Notes: a model not told the origin generated them from the sequence alone. A stretch of 64,000 nt of DNA from Paenibacillus timonensis (GCF_022427145.1 NZ_JAKSXN010000016.1:1-64000); one strand, 5' to 3'; counted from the stretch's first letter, positions 8,658-17,920 are shown. A program made the numbers and translations.

Positions 8658-9437
8658 ATGACATCCAACCATCAAAATGAGCTTGTTCGTAAGGCAGTCG
8701 CCGTACTGGAAAGTTTCGAGAGCGGCAACCCCGAAGCGATTACGGCTTACGTTCATCCAGATCGATATATTCAGCACAACCAGGCCCTACTGGATGGTCG
8801 TGAATCCATGCTTGGTGCACTTCATCATTTAAAGGAAATGGGTACTAAGGTAAGCATTAAGCGGACTTTAGTCGACGGAAATGTTGTAGCTCTTCATTCT
8901 GTATATCATTTTCACGGCCTTAAAGTCGCATTTGATATCTTCCGTTTTGAGAATGGACTCATCGTTGAACATTGGGACAATTTACAAGAGATGGAGGAAA
9001 GGACACCAAGCCCTCATACGATGATTGACGGACCGGTTACGATTAAGGATAGCGACAAGACGGATGCCAACAAAGCATTGGTCAGAAGCTATGTTGAGAA
9101 CATTTTGCTCGGGAAAAACCCTGACCTGCTTGTCTCTTATTTTGATGGAGATAACTATATTCAGCATAGTCCGCATATTGCAGACGGCCTTTCTGGTCTT
9201 CACGCAGCTTTGCAGGATCTGAGGGAGAATAAGATTGAGTTTCAATACACCCATCTCCATCAAGTCATCGGACAAGGCGATTTTGTCCTTACAGGGAGTG
9301 AAGGTCTATTGGATGGTCAACCTACTGCATTCTACGATTTGTTCCGAGTGGAAAATGGAAAGATCGCTGAGCATTGGGACGTCATCGAGGCCATATTGCC
9401 GGCAGAAAAACGAAAAAATTCGAACAGTAGATTTTGA
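8658..9437 (+). CDS. Tandem SnoaL-like (NTF2-fold) protein
   Basis: A 259-residue protein with two copies of a SnoaL-like domain (about residues 8-115 and 135-250). Each copy has a YIQHN/YIQHS segment, an internal LHxVI/LVDGN strand, and the terminal ENGxIxEHWD motif. SnoaL-like proteins are small cone-shaped enzymes or binding proteins of varied function, and the substrate here cannot be told. An AAGGAGG ribosome binding site precedes the ATG. It is the first gene after the TetR-controlled promoter and is followed 28 nt later by a membrane protein, so detoxification or stress response is plausible but unproven. Confidence 0.88.
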   Translation: MTSNHQNELVRKAVAVLESFESGNPEAITAYVHPDRYIQHNQALLDGRESMLGALHHLKEMGTKVSIKRTLVDGNVVALHSVYHFHGLKVAFDIFRFENGLIVEHWDNLQEMEERTPSPHTMIDGPVTIKDSDKTDANKALVRSYVENILLGKNPDLLVSYFDGDNYIQHSPHIADGLSGLHAALQDLRENKIEFQYTHLHQVIGQGDFVLTGSEGLLDGQPTAFYDLFRVENGKIAEHWDVIEAILPAEKRKNSNSRF

Positions 9438-9465
9438 AACTAGGCCAATAAGTAGGGAGAGGATC

Positions 9466-10647
9466 ATGAGAATACTGAAAGAAAAAACGACGTGGCTCGG
9501 AGTGGTAATCGTACCGGTCGTGTTGATCCTATTCGGATTGGCGACGATGGGTTCGGTGCTTGGATCGGAGGCGAAAGAGATTCCGGTGGCCCTCGTTTTC
9601 CTTGACCAACCGACGGAGTTGCCGTCTGGCGGAACGTTAGAGGTAGGGAAGACGATTCAGGCGACATTAGGTTCGAACCCGGCGCTGCCGTTCGTTTGGC
9701 ATGTTGTGGGTTCCGAGGAAGAAGCTCGGGAAGGGCTGGATAAACGCGAATATTACGGAGCGCTGGTACTTCCGGCAAATCTGAGCAGCGGCTTGCTTTC
9801 GTTAGCAACTTCTTTGCCGATTCATCCTCAAGTGAAGATCATCGCTAACGAGGGCATGAGCACCCAAGTTTCGACGATCGTAACAACGGTATTGGGGCAG
9901 GCTCTGAGAATGATTAACGAAGAACTTTCGCAACAACTGCTTGAGCAGATCGGACAGCAAAAAGGACAACTTCCAGTTGAGTCGGCTAAAGCTTTAGTGA
10001 CACCTATGAACGTTCAAGAAGAAGTCCTACATTCGCCGGGGGCTAACAATGCTTCGGGGAATGCACCGGCTTTGTTAACCCAGGTTATGTGGATCGGCAG
10101 TCTGGTGACTGGAATCTTCTTGTTCTTGGCTAGCAAGAAGGCGATAGCTGCAGGTTCAAGAGGATGGGCGGTCAGTGCGGTGCAAGCGACCGTCGGACTT
10201 GTGATCGTGAGCCTTGCGTCAGGCTTTACCATTTGGATGGCCTTGTCATGGTACGGAATGCAGATGGCAGATGCAGGGGTAACATGGTTGTTCCTATGGC
10301 TGGTCGGATCAACGTTCTTCCTGCTGCAATCTTCCTTACTGAATTGGATAGGTTTCCGGGCGATGCCACTGCTCGTATTTCTGATGTTTTTTTCCATTCC
10401 GTTGCTGAACACGGCTCCGGAATTCTTGCCACAGACGACGCGAGATTGGATCTATTCGTGGACGCCACTGCGGTTTGCGGCGGGAGGGTTGCGAGAGGTG
10501 ATGTACTTCGGCGGATTAGACGCGGTTAGCTCAAACGCCTTTATTTTATGGGGCGTCGCCGGTGGATTTATGGTCTTGCTGCTCACTTCGGGATTTAAAG
10601 CAAAACGAGCGGCCGATGCCGCCCCTGCTTCTGTTACAGGCGATTAA
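9466..10647 (+). CDS. YhgE/Pip-type (DUF3533, ABC-2-like) membrane protein
   Basis: A 393-residue membrane protein. One N-terminal transmembrane helix (about 9-30) is followed by a large extracytoplasmic region and then five hydrophobic helices (about 275-385). This is the layout of SNG1/YhgE/Pip proteins related to ABC-2 permeases. The C-terminal PEFLPQTTRDWIYSWTPLRFAAGGLRE segment is typical. I start at the ATG preceded by AGGGAGAGG; the frame is open further upstream but overlaps the SnoaL gene. It is probably co-transcribed with the SnoaL gene under TetR control. Export of a drug or lipid-active compound is only a guess. Confidence 0.85.
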   Translation: MRILKEKTTWLGVVIVPVVLILFGLATMGSVLGSEAKEIPVALVFLDQPTELPSGGTLEVGKTIQATLGSNPALPFVWHVVGSEEEAREGLDKREYYGALVLPANLSSGLLSLATSLPIHPQVKIIANEGMSTQVSTIVTTVLGQALRMINEELSQQLLEQIGQQKGQLPVESAKALVTPMNVQEEVLHSPGANNASGNAPALLTQVMWIGSLVTGIFLFLASKKAIAAGSRGWAVSAVQATVGLVIVSLASGFTIWMALSWYGMQMADAGVTWLFLWLVGSTFFLLQSSLLNWIGFRAMPLLVFLMFFSIPLLNTAPEFLPQTTRDWIYSWTPLRFAAGGLREVMYFGGLDAVSSNAFILWGVAGGFMVLLLTSGFKAKRAADAAPASVTGD

Positions 10648-10733
10648 CTAATGGATGGACCAGAACAATGAAATGGTATACTCAGTTGTTGCAGAAAACG
10701 GCTATCTTTTCACGCAAGGACAAGCCTCATTAC

Positions 10734-10760
10734 CACATCGGGCCAAGTAGGCCCGATGTG
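10734..10760. terminator. Perfect hairpin between convergent genes
   Basis: An 11-bp perfect stem (CACATCGGGCC 10734-10744, GGCCCGATGTG 10750-10760) with a 5-nt loop lies between the Pip-like gene and the convergent MerR gene. No T-run follows on either strand, so it is a weak or non-canonical terminator or an RNA-end-protecting hairpin. Confidence 0.5.
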
Positions 10761-10818
10761 CATTACAGTGATACTTGTTCGGTTCCATATATGGCTCATA
10801 CTTGCCGTCGGAACTAGA

Positions 10819-11565
10819 CTAAGTTGCGGCATAGGCCTCGGCCGCCGCCAACAAATAATACGCCAGTCCGGTTTGTTGCCCTTCCAGCATGGTGCGATGG
10901 AAATCGTCGCTCAGAAAGAACCGGGCCTGCGCCACAAAATCGTCCGGGGAAGCAGGGTGGCCATGTTTCTTCATGAAGTCCAAATGCCTTCCGATGTTCT
11001 GCCGGACCTCCTCTTCCCGGTGGGAAACCCCTGAGCGTAACGCATCTGCCAGCTTTTCCGTAAACTCCATGGCTTCCCTGGCTTGCTCGTTCAGTGACGA
11101 CACGTCGATCGGCTGAGCTCCGGGAACCTCTACTCCGTAGGTTTGGTGCAAATGCTCCTCCTGCTCTCTCAGCGCTTCGCGCCACTCTGCTTCATCGGCA
11201 AAACCAACAAACAGTTCCTTGCCCTTCAGAACTTCTCCCGCAGCGGAACTCTCCAATGATTTCTCGAGCGTTTGCAGGATGGCCTCCAGCCTCCGTTGTC
11301 GGCTTCGCAGCAGCTCCCGCTGCTCGGTCAAAACCTCTCTGCGATTCCGCTCCTCCTCCAGCAGCGATTGGATTTGCGCGAGCGGCAGCTCCAACTCGCG
11401 ATAGAACAAGATCTCCTGCAACCGCTCCAGCTCACGGTCTCCGTACAGCCGATATCCCGCCTCGCTGATTTCCCGCGGCTTCAACAAGCCGATCTTGTGG
11501 TAATGATGCAGCGTTTTGATCGTCACCCCCGATAAGTCCGATACTTCTTTAACCGTGTATAACAT
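10819..11565 (-). CDS. MerR-family regulator with TipAS domain (TipA-like)
   Basis: A 248-residue regulator. Residues 1-70 form a MerR winged helix (MLYTVKEVSDLSGVTIKTLHHYHKIGLL), followed by a coiled-coil dimer helix (about 75-115). The C-terminal TipAS-like domain (about 125-245) includes the HLDFMKKHGHPASPDDFVAQARFFLSDD region. TipAS domains bind thiopeptides or other bulky hydrophobic drugs and activate the regulator. I start at the ATG with AAGGAGGAG upstream rather than at the longer open frame. No obvious target gene is adjacent; autoregulation is likely for the family. Confidence 0.9.
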   Translation of the reverse strand: MLYTVKEVSDLSGVTIKTLHHYHKIGLLKPREISEAGYRLYGDRELERLQEILFYRELELPLAQIQSLLEEERNRREVLTEQRELLRSRQRRLEAILQTLEKSLESSAAGEVLKGKELFVGFADEAEWREALREQEEHLHQTYGVEVPGAQPIDVSSLNEQAREAMEFTEKLADALRSGVSHREEEVRQNIGRHLDFMKKHGHPASPDDFVAQARFFLSDDFHRTMLEGQQTGLAYYLLAAAEAYAAT

Positions 11566-11941
11566 CAAACATCTCCTCCTTTTTTGGCGGTCTCGCCGTT
11601 GTTCTACATCGCCTTTCCGACGTCCGCTAATTGAGCTTAAGGCCTCCTCAAAGGGGAGAGTCAAAGAAAATAGTTTTTTCGAACGGGCAGGAAGGCGTGA
11701 CGATCTAATAACGAAATGGAAATCCTACATCTATTTTTCACGAAAAGTGATAATAAGTCATCAATAACTGGAAAACAAGCAGTTAGTTTAGGGGAAATCG
11801 GCACTTAAGGGTGGTTTTGAACAAATTAGTTGTAGGATTTCCAATTAGGACAAGCCGTTACCGCAGGTTTGGATAATTAAGTGTAGGATATCCAATTAGC
11901 CTCCGGAAACCAGTAAACCCCAGCCAGAGATAGATCAAGGC
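11566..11941. repeat. Intergenic region with three copies of a TGTAGGATWTCC repeat
   Basis: No gene is seen in about 375 bases. Three near-identical copies of the motif TGTAGGATWTCCAWTT occur: inverted at 11714-11730, direct at 11831-11848 and direct at 11882-11899. The two direct copies share upstream AATTA sequence and lie 51 nt apart. The pattern resembles a short dispersed intergenic repeat or multiple binding sites for a regulator. The MerR gene promoter should also lie here, reading leftward. Confidence 0.5.
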
Positions 11942-11978
11942 AAAAAAAGAGAGAAGCCCCAGGGCTTCTCTCTTTTTT
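11942..11978. terminator. Strong bidirectional terminator
   Basis: A long stem (AAAAAAGAGAGAAGCCC with GGGCTTCTCTCTTTTTT) gives a U-tract on either strand. It lies 16 nt after the stop of the SLH protein gene, which it terminates on the minus strand. Confidence 0.85.
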
Positions 11979-11993
11979 ATCTTACCTATCGGC

Positions 11994-14390
11994 TTATTCT
12001 ATGCCGATCGGCTGGTCGGTTTGGCCCTGAAGCTTCACCAATCGCATCAGAATGGAAGCCGCTTCGGCTTTGGTGACTTGACGCTGCGGGTTGAATTTGC
12101 CGTTTTGCCCCTGCAGCAATCCAAGTCGTACCGCAACGGCGACCTCGCCGGGCCGGGTGATTTGCTTGGCGTCGCTAAACTGATCGACCAATGCATCTTT
12201 ACCGTAGAAATTCGCCGCCAATCGGTCGTACTTCACCATTGAGGTGAGCAGGACGGCCAACTGCTCCCGGGTCAGCGTGCGATCCAGCTGCAACGGTTGG
12301 GCGGCATCGATCCACCCCAGCTCGGCGGCGTAGCTGACGACCTGAGAATACTTGCTGTCCGTCGGAACACCTGCCGCCGTCGCGGCAGAGGAAGCCAGCA
12401 CGTAACCGGTATAGTTGGGATTCGCCGCTTTAACGGCGTAGGTCAGCCAATCGCCCACCGTAATCGACTCATTCGGATTCAGGTTTCCTTGATCATCCGG
12501 TTCAAGAATGCGGTACTGAACCAAAGTCCTTAAATCCGCTTCAGCCCAATGGCCTTTCAGATCCTTAGGCTCCACGTTCCCCGCCGGTTCCGTACGGAGA
12601 TCCTCAAAGTTGGTCACCCATTTGCCCGTCACGGCATTCAGCACTTGGAAAGGCTTCGATGGATCCTTGGCCTGCGGAGAGTAGACCAGGTAAACCTTCG
12701 GCTCCACGTAAGTGTTATCGATCGTATACCCGCCGATTTGGGAATATTGCAATTCCAGTTCATAATTGTCCAAATACGATTTGAGCGCTTGCTCGGCGGT
12801 TACGGTCACGGCCTTGCCGTCAGGCATATTCGCCGGAACTTCGCCACGGTTGATCGAATAGTAGAACAATCGGCCGTAGGCGTCGACCGTAATGGACACT
12901 CCTCCGGCAAGCACCGGAATGTCGTTCACGTAACGGTTAAGCTCGAAGCGGAATTGCTCCCCGTTCGAGAGGCGACTCCAAGACTCTCCGCGTTCCATCA
13001 GCTTCAAGTCCCGGCTTGCTTGCGGATACAGTTGGTTGACCCACTCCAGGGCCCGCTGCTTCGCCTGCTCGTAATTAAGTTTAACTGCTCCCGAAGGCGC
13101 CGCCAACGGTTCGCGTGGTTCGCCGTAATTATAGGATTCAATCTGGAATTCCAGGATTTGTCCAGTCAAGGCATCGACCGTTGCGGACGTTTGCGCCGGG
13201 AAATAGAAAGGTCCCGCCATGTTTTGGCGCTCCTCTTCCCATCTTAAGCGCCACGCCTTCCGCTCCGGATTCTGATAATCCTTGTCTAGGTTCGGATAAC
13301 TGAGCTTCCGTCCTTCCGGAATAAAGACGATTTGTTCCACCAGCTTGGCGGCTTCGTCGGACGTCAATTCGGTGGCGGACGTTCGCGGCTGGAACAGCTT
13401 GGTTCCGGCAGGAACATCGCTGTACGTAATCTTGGTGGCGGTCATTTCTTTGCCTTCGGCGTCGATCTTACGACCGGTCTGGGCGTTTATTACCTGGGAA
13501 GCATCGGAGGCAGGACCCCAAGCCAACACCCAATCCGAGATGACGCCGTTCTTGTACACTGGGACATACCCCAGCTCAACCTGGAACTCCTCCCGGAATT
13601 TCTTCTCCGCATCGGCTTTCGAAACCGTCGGAACGGAGGACGGATAATCCAGCTTCTCCCCTGGCCGGCTGAATTGCATCACTTCGCCATCGCCGGTAAC
13701 CGTGATATAGATGGATTCAAAACCGGAGGACAGGCCGTTTTTCAAAACACTGAAATTAAAGCTATAATTCACGGGGCCAAACAAAGCCTGAGTATCCGCG
13801 TAAAACATCGAATCGCTTTCCTTCACTTCGTCCGCAGATAACGAAGGGACGGCTTTAGCGATAAAGGCCTTTGCCTTCTCTAAGGCCTGCTCTCTCGTAA
13901 CTTTCGGAGGATAATACGACTTGTTGCCTTCCCGCGGAAAACCGATGTATGTATTAATCAAGTCCCCCGTGATCGCGTCGACTTGGCTGCTAAAGCCATA
14001 GCTTCCATTCCCTACTTCTACTTGCCATTGGATGGTCCATACATCTTGATTGCTCGGAGCCGGGTACACATTATTCACGCCATAATCCACCTGGGATACC
14101 GTGGCTGCTTCCAAAGCCGGGAACCACTCCCGGACCTTGGCAATGGCCTGCTCTTTCGTAATCTTCGCTTTGGACGGATCGGCTGCCGTAGCCCCCGCTT
14201 TGGCCGGTCCGGTTCCCAATGGACCGGACTCCGCGATAACCGTGGTCGTCGAGGAGGACGCCGCTGCATCTGCCGCGAACGCCGCACCTTGCGGCAAAGT
14301 CACTGAAAGCGCAACCAAACCGACGAATGCCAGTTTGGCTGACGGCTTCCTGCCTGCCTTTTTGCCGAATTTATGAGCCTGTTGCTTCAA
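11994..14390 (-). CDS. Secreted YcdB/YcdC-repeat protein with C-terminal SLH domains
   Basis: About 798 residues. A classical signal peptide (basic KKAGRKPSAK, then a hydrophobic stretch ending AAFAADA) is followed by repeated YcdB/PepSY-like units, each with a K-x-EQAxxKAxxW/F helix and a xDAxTGxI strand. At least five such units occur up to about residue 590, then S-layer homology modules (one opening DLKGHWAEADL). It is probably anchored to cell-wall polymer. I place the start at TTG 14390 because GGGAAGGTG lies 6 nt upstream and this gives a normal signal peptide. The frame is open to 14480 but lacks a convincing ribosome site. PepSY-like units often inhibit or chaperone proteases; the role here is unknown. 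Confidence 0.85.
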   Translation of the reverse strand: MKQQAHKFGKKAGRKPSAKLAFVGLVALSVTLPQGAAFAADAAASSSTTTVIAESGPLGTGPAKAGATAADPSKAKITKEQAIAKVREWFPALEAATVSQVDYGVNNVYPAPSNQDVWTIQWQVEVGNGSYGFSSQVDAITGDLINTYIGFPREGNKSYYPPKVTREQALEKAKAFIAKAVPSLSADEVKESDSMFYADTQALFGPVNYSFNFSVLKNGLSSGFESIYITVTGDGEVMQFSRPGEKLDYPSSVPTVSKADAEKKFREEFQVELGYVPVYKNGVISDWVLAWGPASDASQVINAQTGRKIDAEGKEMTATKITYSDVPAGTKLFQPRTSATELTSDEAAKLVEQIVFIPEGRKLSYPNLDKDYQNPERKAWRLRWEEERQNMAGPFYFPAQTSATVDALTGQILEFQIESYNYGEPREPLAAPSGAVKLNYEQAKQRALEWVNQLYPQASRDLKLMERGESWSRLSNGEQFRFELNRYVNDIPVLAGGVSITVDAYGRLFYYSINRGEVPANMPDGKAVTVTAEQALKSYLDNYELELQYSQIGGYTIDNTYVEPKVYLVYSPQAKDPSKPFQVLNAVTGKWVTNFEDLRTEPAGNVEPKDLKGHWAEADLRTLVQYRILEPDDQGNLNPNESITVGDWLTYAVKAANPNYTGYVLASSAATAAGVPTDSKYSQVVSYAAELGWIDAAQPLQLDRTLTREQLAVLLTSMVKYDRLAANFYGKDALVDQFSDAKQITRPGEVAVAVRLGLLQGQNGKFNPQRQVTKAEAASILMRLVKLQGQTDQPIGIE

Positions 14391-14478
14391 CCGTTTCACC
14401 TTCCCACTTTTCCCAATATTTTCTTCTCTATTGTAAAGCGGTTTGTCTGTATTTACCATCCCCAAATCGGATTTATCC

Positions 14479-14511
14479 AAAAGAAACAGCCCGCAAATTC
14501 ATTTGCGAGCT
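14479..14511 (-). terminator. Terminator of the selD-selU unit
   Basis: On the minus strand AGCTCGCAAA pairs with TTTGCGGGCT (one G-U pair), followed by GTTTCTTTT. It lies 17 nt after the selU stop codon. Confidence 0.75.
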
Positions 14512-14527
14512 GCCTAGAAACGTTCAC

Positions 14528-15571
14528 TTAAATTGGCTTTGGCAAGAGCCGCTGCGCTTTCGTAACCGCCTCATCGACCGAGTCGGCACGGATCACCGTA
14601 AATTCCGCATCCTCGTATTGCCCCTCCGTATGCGCATACCGGGGATCATAATAATAGATCAGCAGGAGCTCAACCGCACGGTCATAACGGCCTGCGAGCA
14701 GACTTTGTTCGATTTCCGCAGCGATCGGCGTATGCATCTTCGATTTGATTTTCCGAAACGCCTGCAGGCAGGCCTCCGGATGGGTCCAAGGCGCATAATC
14801 CTCCAAAATGATCTGCACGCGAACGTCCGTCGGCAGATCGATGCGGATATGACGGCCCCGCTCTTTCTTCGCCATGAGAAGATCGGGGACGACCACTTTG
14901 CCGATCCGTTTGCTTTCCGCCTCCATCAACACATAGGGCGCTTCCCGGTAACGCAGTAAATCCTCCAGCAGCAGCGAGTCGAACATCTTCTGGTTACGGG
15001 CCTGTAGCCCGATTTGGCCAAACACCGATCCTCGATGGCCGGCCATTCCTTCCAGATCGACCACGGGGTATCCTTGTTCCTGGAGTTTACGCAGCAACAG
15101 CGTCTTGCCGCTTCCCGTATTCCCGTGGATCACGGTCAATTCCGGCGCAAAGTCCAGATTCTCCAGCGTGCTGACGACCCATTGGCGATAAGCCCGGTAT
15201 CCGCCAGCCAGCCGGTAGGTGTGAATATCCATGAGGCTGAGCAGCGTGGCCGTCGTTCGGCTCCGCATGCCCCCGCGCCAGCAGAATACCGCTTTACGCC
15301 CGGAAATTTCCGCAAACTTCCGGACGAAATCCGGCAGCTTGGCCGAAACGATTTCAAGCCCGCGCTGTTTAGCGGCATCCACACTTACTTGTTTGTATAA
15401 AGTTCCGATTTCCGCCCGCTCCTGATCGTCAAACAGCGGGATATTCAAGCTGCCCGGAATCGTGGATTCGGCGAACTCGGAAGGCGATCTCACGTCGATC
15501 ATCGTGATCGCCTTGCCGCTCTCTCTCTGTCCCGCCCATTCCTCCAGCTCTAAATCCTGAAACATATCCAA
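14528..15571 (-). CDS. mnmH: tRNA 2-selenouridine synthase (SelU/MnmH)
   Basis: A 347-residue enzyme that replaces sulfur with selenium in 2-thiouridine at the tRNA wobble position, using selenophosphate, via a geranylated intermediate. The N-terminal rhodanese domain carries the catalytic cysteine in FCWRGGMRSRT (Cys97). The C-terminal part has a P-loop, GNTGSGKT (150-157), followed by VDLEGMAGHRGSVFG. Length and domain order match the family. It lies 16 nt after selD on the same strand, giving its selenophosphate donor directly. The start is TTG, with AGGAAGGGG upstream; an ATG two codons later is an alternative. Confidence 0.95.
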   Translation of the reverse strand: MDMFQDLELEEWAGQRESGKAITMIDVRSPSEFAESTIPGSLNIPLFDDQERAEIGTLYKQVSVDAAKQRGLEIVSAKLPDFVRKFAEISGRKAVFCWRGGMRSRTTATLLSLMDIHTYRLAGGYRAYRQWVVSTLENLDFAPELTVIHGNTGSGKTLLLRKLQEQGYPVVDLEGMAGHRGSVFGQIGLQARNQKMFDSLLLEDLLRYREAPYVLMEAESKRIGKVVVPDLLMAKKERGRHIRIDLPTDVRVQIILEDYAPWTHPEACLQAFRKIKSKMHTPIAAEIEQSLLAGRYDRAVELLLIYYYDPRYAHTEGQYEDAEFTVIRADSVDEAVTKAQRLLPKPI

Positions 15572-15587
15572 TGCTGCAAACCCCTTC

Positions 15588-16640
15588 CTACGCTTCCACC
15601 ACGATATGGCCCGCGTTCTCCGCGGTAACCTCGCCGATCAGGCTTGCCTCGACGCCGGCCTTCCGCAGTTCGGCCAGCAGCTGCTCGCTTTGGTCCGGGT
15701 TCACCGAAATCAGCAAGCCCCCGGACGTCACCGCATCGCACAAAATATACCGGCCGATCTGGTCCAGCGAATCCGGGAACGTAATGTCCGCTTCCACATG
15801 GGCGTAATTGTTTTTGGTCCCGCCCGGAACAAAACCTTGTTCCGCCAATTCGCGCACGCGCGGGAGCACCGGCACGTCGCGCTGCATGATTCGGATGCCG
15901 GTGCCGCTGCCCTTGGCCATTTCCAGGGCGTGGCCCATCAAGCCGAAGCCGGTGACGTCCGTGCAAGCGTGCACGTCGTACGGCTCCATCACCTCGGCCG
16001 CCGTCTTATTCAGCGTAGCCATGACAGCGGTGACGCGCTGCGTCTCCTCCGCGCTTAACTGATCCTTCTTGATCGAGGTCGTCATAATCCCGACGCCGAT
16101 CGGCTTGGTCAGGATCAGCTTGTCCTCCGGTTTGGCGCCGGCATTCGTTCTTACTTTATCGGGATGCACCAAGCCGGTAACCGCCAGGCCGAATTTCGGC
16201 TCCTTGTCATCGATGGAATGGCCGCCCACCAGCGTCGCCCCGGCCTCTTGAACCTTGTCTCCTGCGCCGCGCAGGATGTCGGCCAGAATGCTTTTATCCA
16301 ACGTTGAAATGGGAAAAGCCACAATGTTCAGCACCGTGAGCGGCTTGCCGCCCATCGCGTAAATATCGCTGAGCGCGTTCGCCGCAGCGATCTGCCCGAA
16401 CGAATATGGATCGTCGACGATCGGCGTAAAGAAGTCGACCGTCTGCACCAGCGCGAGTTCGTCGTTTAACCGGTAAACACCGGCATCGTCACTTGTATCG
16501 AGGCCCACCAGCAAATCGGGATTCGGCACCGTAGGCGGGAGGCTTCGAATCACCTGCATCAGGTCGGCCGGGCCGATTTTGCAGCCGCAGCCCCCTTTGC
16601 TGGACAGGGATGTTAATTTTACAGGTTCAGCGGTAGACAT
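15588..16640 (-). CDS. selD: Selenide, water dikinase (selenophosphate synthase)
   Basis: A 350-residue SelD that makes selenophosphate from selenide and ATP. The catalytic region near the N terminus reads GGCGCK, with Cys18 at the position that is Cys or Sec in homologues; here it is a plain TGC codon, so no selenocysteine is needed. The glycine-rich and Asp-containing ATP/Mg motifs (TSDDAGVYRL, DFFTPIVDDP, VGGHSI) are present. It forms a two-gene unit with selU. No selA, selB or selC is in the window, which suggests selenium is used here for tRNA selenouridine. Confidence 0.96.
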   Translation of the reverse strand: MSTAEPVKLTSLSSKGGCGCKIGPADLMQVIRSLPPTVPNPDLLVGLDTSDDAGVYRLNDELALVQTVDFFTPIVDDPYSFGQIAAANALSDIYAMGGKPLTVLNIVAFPISTLDKSILADILRGAGDKVQEAGATLVGGHSIDDKEPKFGLAVTGLVHPDKVRTNAGAKPEDKLILTKPIGVGIMTTSIKKDQLSAEETQRVTAVMATLNKTAAEVMEPYDVHACTDVTGFGLMGHALEMAKGSGTGIRIMQRDVPVLPRVRELAEQGFVPGGTKNNYAHVEADITFPDSLDQIGRYILCDAVTSGGLLISVNPDQSEQLLAELRKAGVEASLIGEVTAENAGHIVVEA

Positions 16641-16837
16641 GATTGATCACAATCCTTCCCTATATCCTAAATAGGAATCTTTCTTCTATATTCAAGCGTA
16701 CTCCAGTTCCGGTATAAAAGGCAACCGCCTGGCTGCTGCTGGAGCACGGATGCGATATAGTTCACTTGCCATCGTATGGTATACTATATTTCGTGCATTT
16801 GATCAAATCTAATCGTTAGTGGAGGGAGCAACATCTT

Positions 16838-17920
16838 ATGGTTTCATCATCGACAAGCGGCCATTACCCGCAGCAGCCGCCGCACGGTTTCAATAAACGC
16901 AAAACGGCGTTGTTTATCGTACTGTTTCTCATCATAGCCATCGCCGGCTTAAGTTATGTCAAATGGTGGCCTTATTACGGAAAAGCGTTCAAGGCCGCCA
17001 CGGAGCATTCGATCGGCTCTTCGATCCTGGGAGCGGATGCTTCCGGTCCGATCTCGTGGAGCGCGGCGCTCGATTATGCGGCCGCCTATTTCAAATCGGT
17101 ATGGAAGGCTGCCGTACTAGGCATTTTGCTAGGTTCCCTCGTACAGGTTCTTCTACCCGCTCAGTGGTTACATAAAGTTCTCGGCAGCAGCCGGTTTAAG
17201 AGCACTTTTCTCGGCGGCATCGTCTCCTTGCCGGGGATGATGTGCACGTGCTGCGCCGCGCCGATCGCCGCAGGCCTGCGTAAACGCAACGTGTCCGTTG
17301 GCGCCAGCCTGGCTTTCTGGCTTGGCAATCCGGTGCTGAACCCGGCGACGCTGATTTTCATGACCTTCGTGTTGTCCTGGAAATTCACCTTGCTCCGCCT
17401 CGTCTTCGGAATCGTGCTGACGTTTGGAGTCAGTTATTTCGCCAACCGTCTGGCCAAAGGCCAGCAGGTTCCTGCTCCGGCGGAGATGGAACGGGCGGAA
17501 GCGGCAGCCGAGCTGAAGGACGAAGGACCGTTTGCCCTGCGTTGGCTGAAAAGCCTCGGAATGATGATCCTGAACGTCGTACCGGCGTATCTGTTATCCG
17601 TCCTGCTGCTTGGTGCATTCCAAGGCGTCTTGTTCCCGGTCGAACTAGGCGGCGGCATTCTGGCCATCCTGCTATTCGCCCTCGTCGGCACGTTGTTCGT
17701 GATCCCGACGGCGGCGGAAATTCCGATTATTCAGTCGTTCACCGCGCTTGGACTCGGTGCTGGACCGGCTGCAGCCCTGTTGCTTACGCTGCCAGCGATT
17801 AGCCTGCCATCCTTGCTGATGGTGTCGCGCTCTTTCCCGCGCAAGGTGCTGGGATTCGTGTTCGCCTCGGTAGTCGTCCTCGGTATCGTTGCCGGTGTCG
17901 TAGGCGCTTGGGTACTGTAA
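16838..17920 (+). CDS. DUF318/ArsP_1-type permease
   Basis: A 360-residue permease with two blocks of transmembrane helices. The conserved motifs are LGGIVSLPGMMCTCCAAPIAAGLRKR, with three cysteines at a membrane boundary, and WLGNPVLNPATL in the first half. A second LVGTLFVIPTAAEIPI motif lies in the second half. Characterised relatives export methylarsenite (ArsP) or are linked with metal efflux. It is divergent from selD across a 197-nt gap, so transport of a selenium compound is an attractive alternative but is only inference. GGAGGG precedes the ATG. Confidence 0.85.
   Translation: MVSSSTSGHYPQQPPHGFNKRKTALFIVLFLIIAIAGLSYVKWWPYYGKAFKAATEHSIGSSILGADASGPISWSAALDYAAAYFKSVWKAAVLGILLGSLVQVLLPAQWLHKVLGSSRFKSTFLGGIVSLPGMMCTCCAAPIAAGLRKRNVSVGASLAFWLGNPVLNPATLIFMTFVLSWKFTLLRLVFGIVLTFGVSYFANRLAKGQQVPAPAEMERAEAAAELKDEGPFALRWLKSLGMMILNVVPAYLLSVLLLGAFQGVLFPVELGGGILAILLFALVGTLFVIPTAAEIPIIQSFTALGLGAGPAAALLLTLPAISLPSLLMVSRSFPRKVLGFVFASVVVLGIVAGVVGAWVL

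Noticed and set aside
11714-11899. CRISPR array from repeated TGTAGGAT motifs
   Set aside because: Only three copies, one inverted, with unequal spacing and no cas genes.
15588-16640. Possible selenocysteine codon in selD
   Set aside because: The catalytic position is encoded by TGC within GGCGCK; there is no in-frame TGA.
16691-16735. Hairpin between selD and the permease as a riboswitch
   Set aside because: Only a 6-bp CTCCAG/CTGGAG stem with a small inner AGGC/GCCT; it matches no known class and is explainable by chance.
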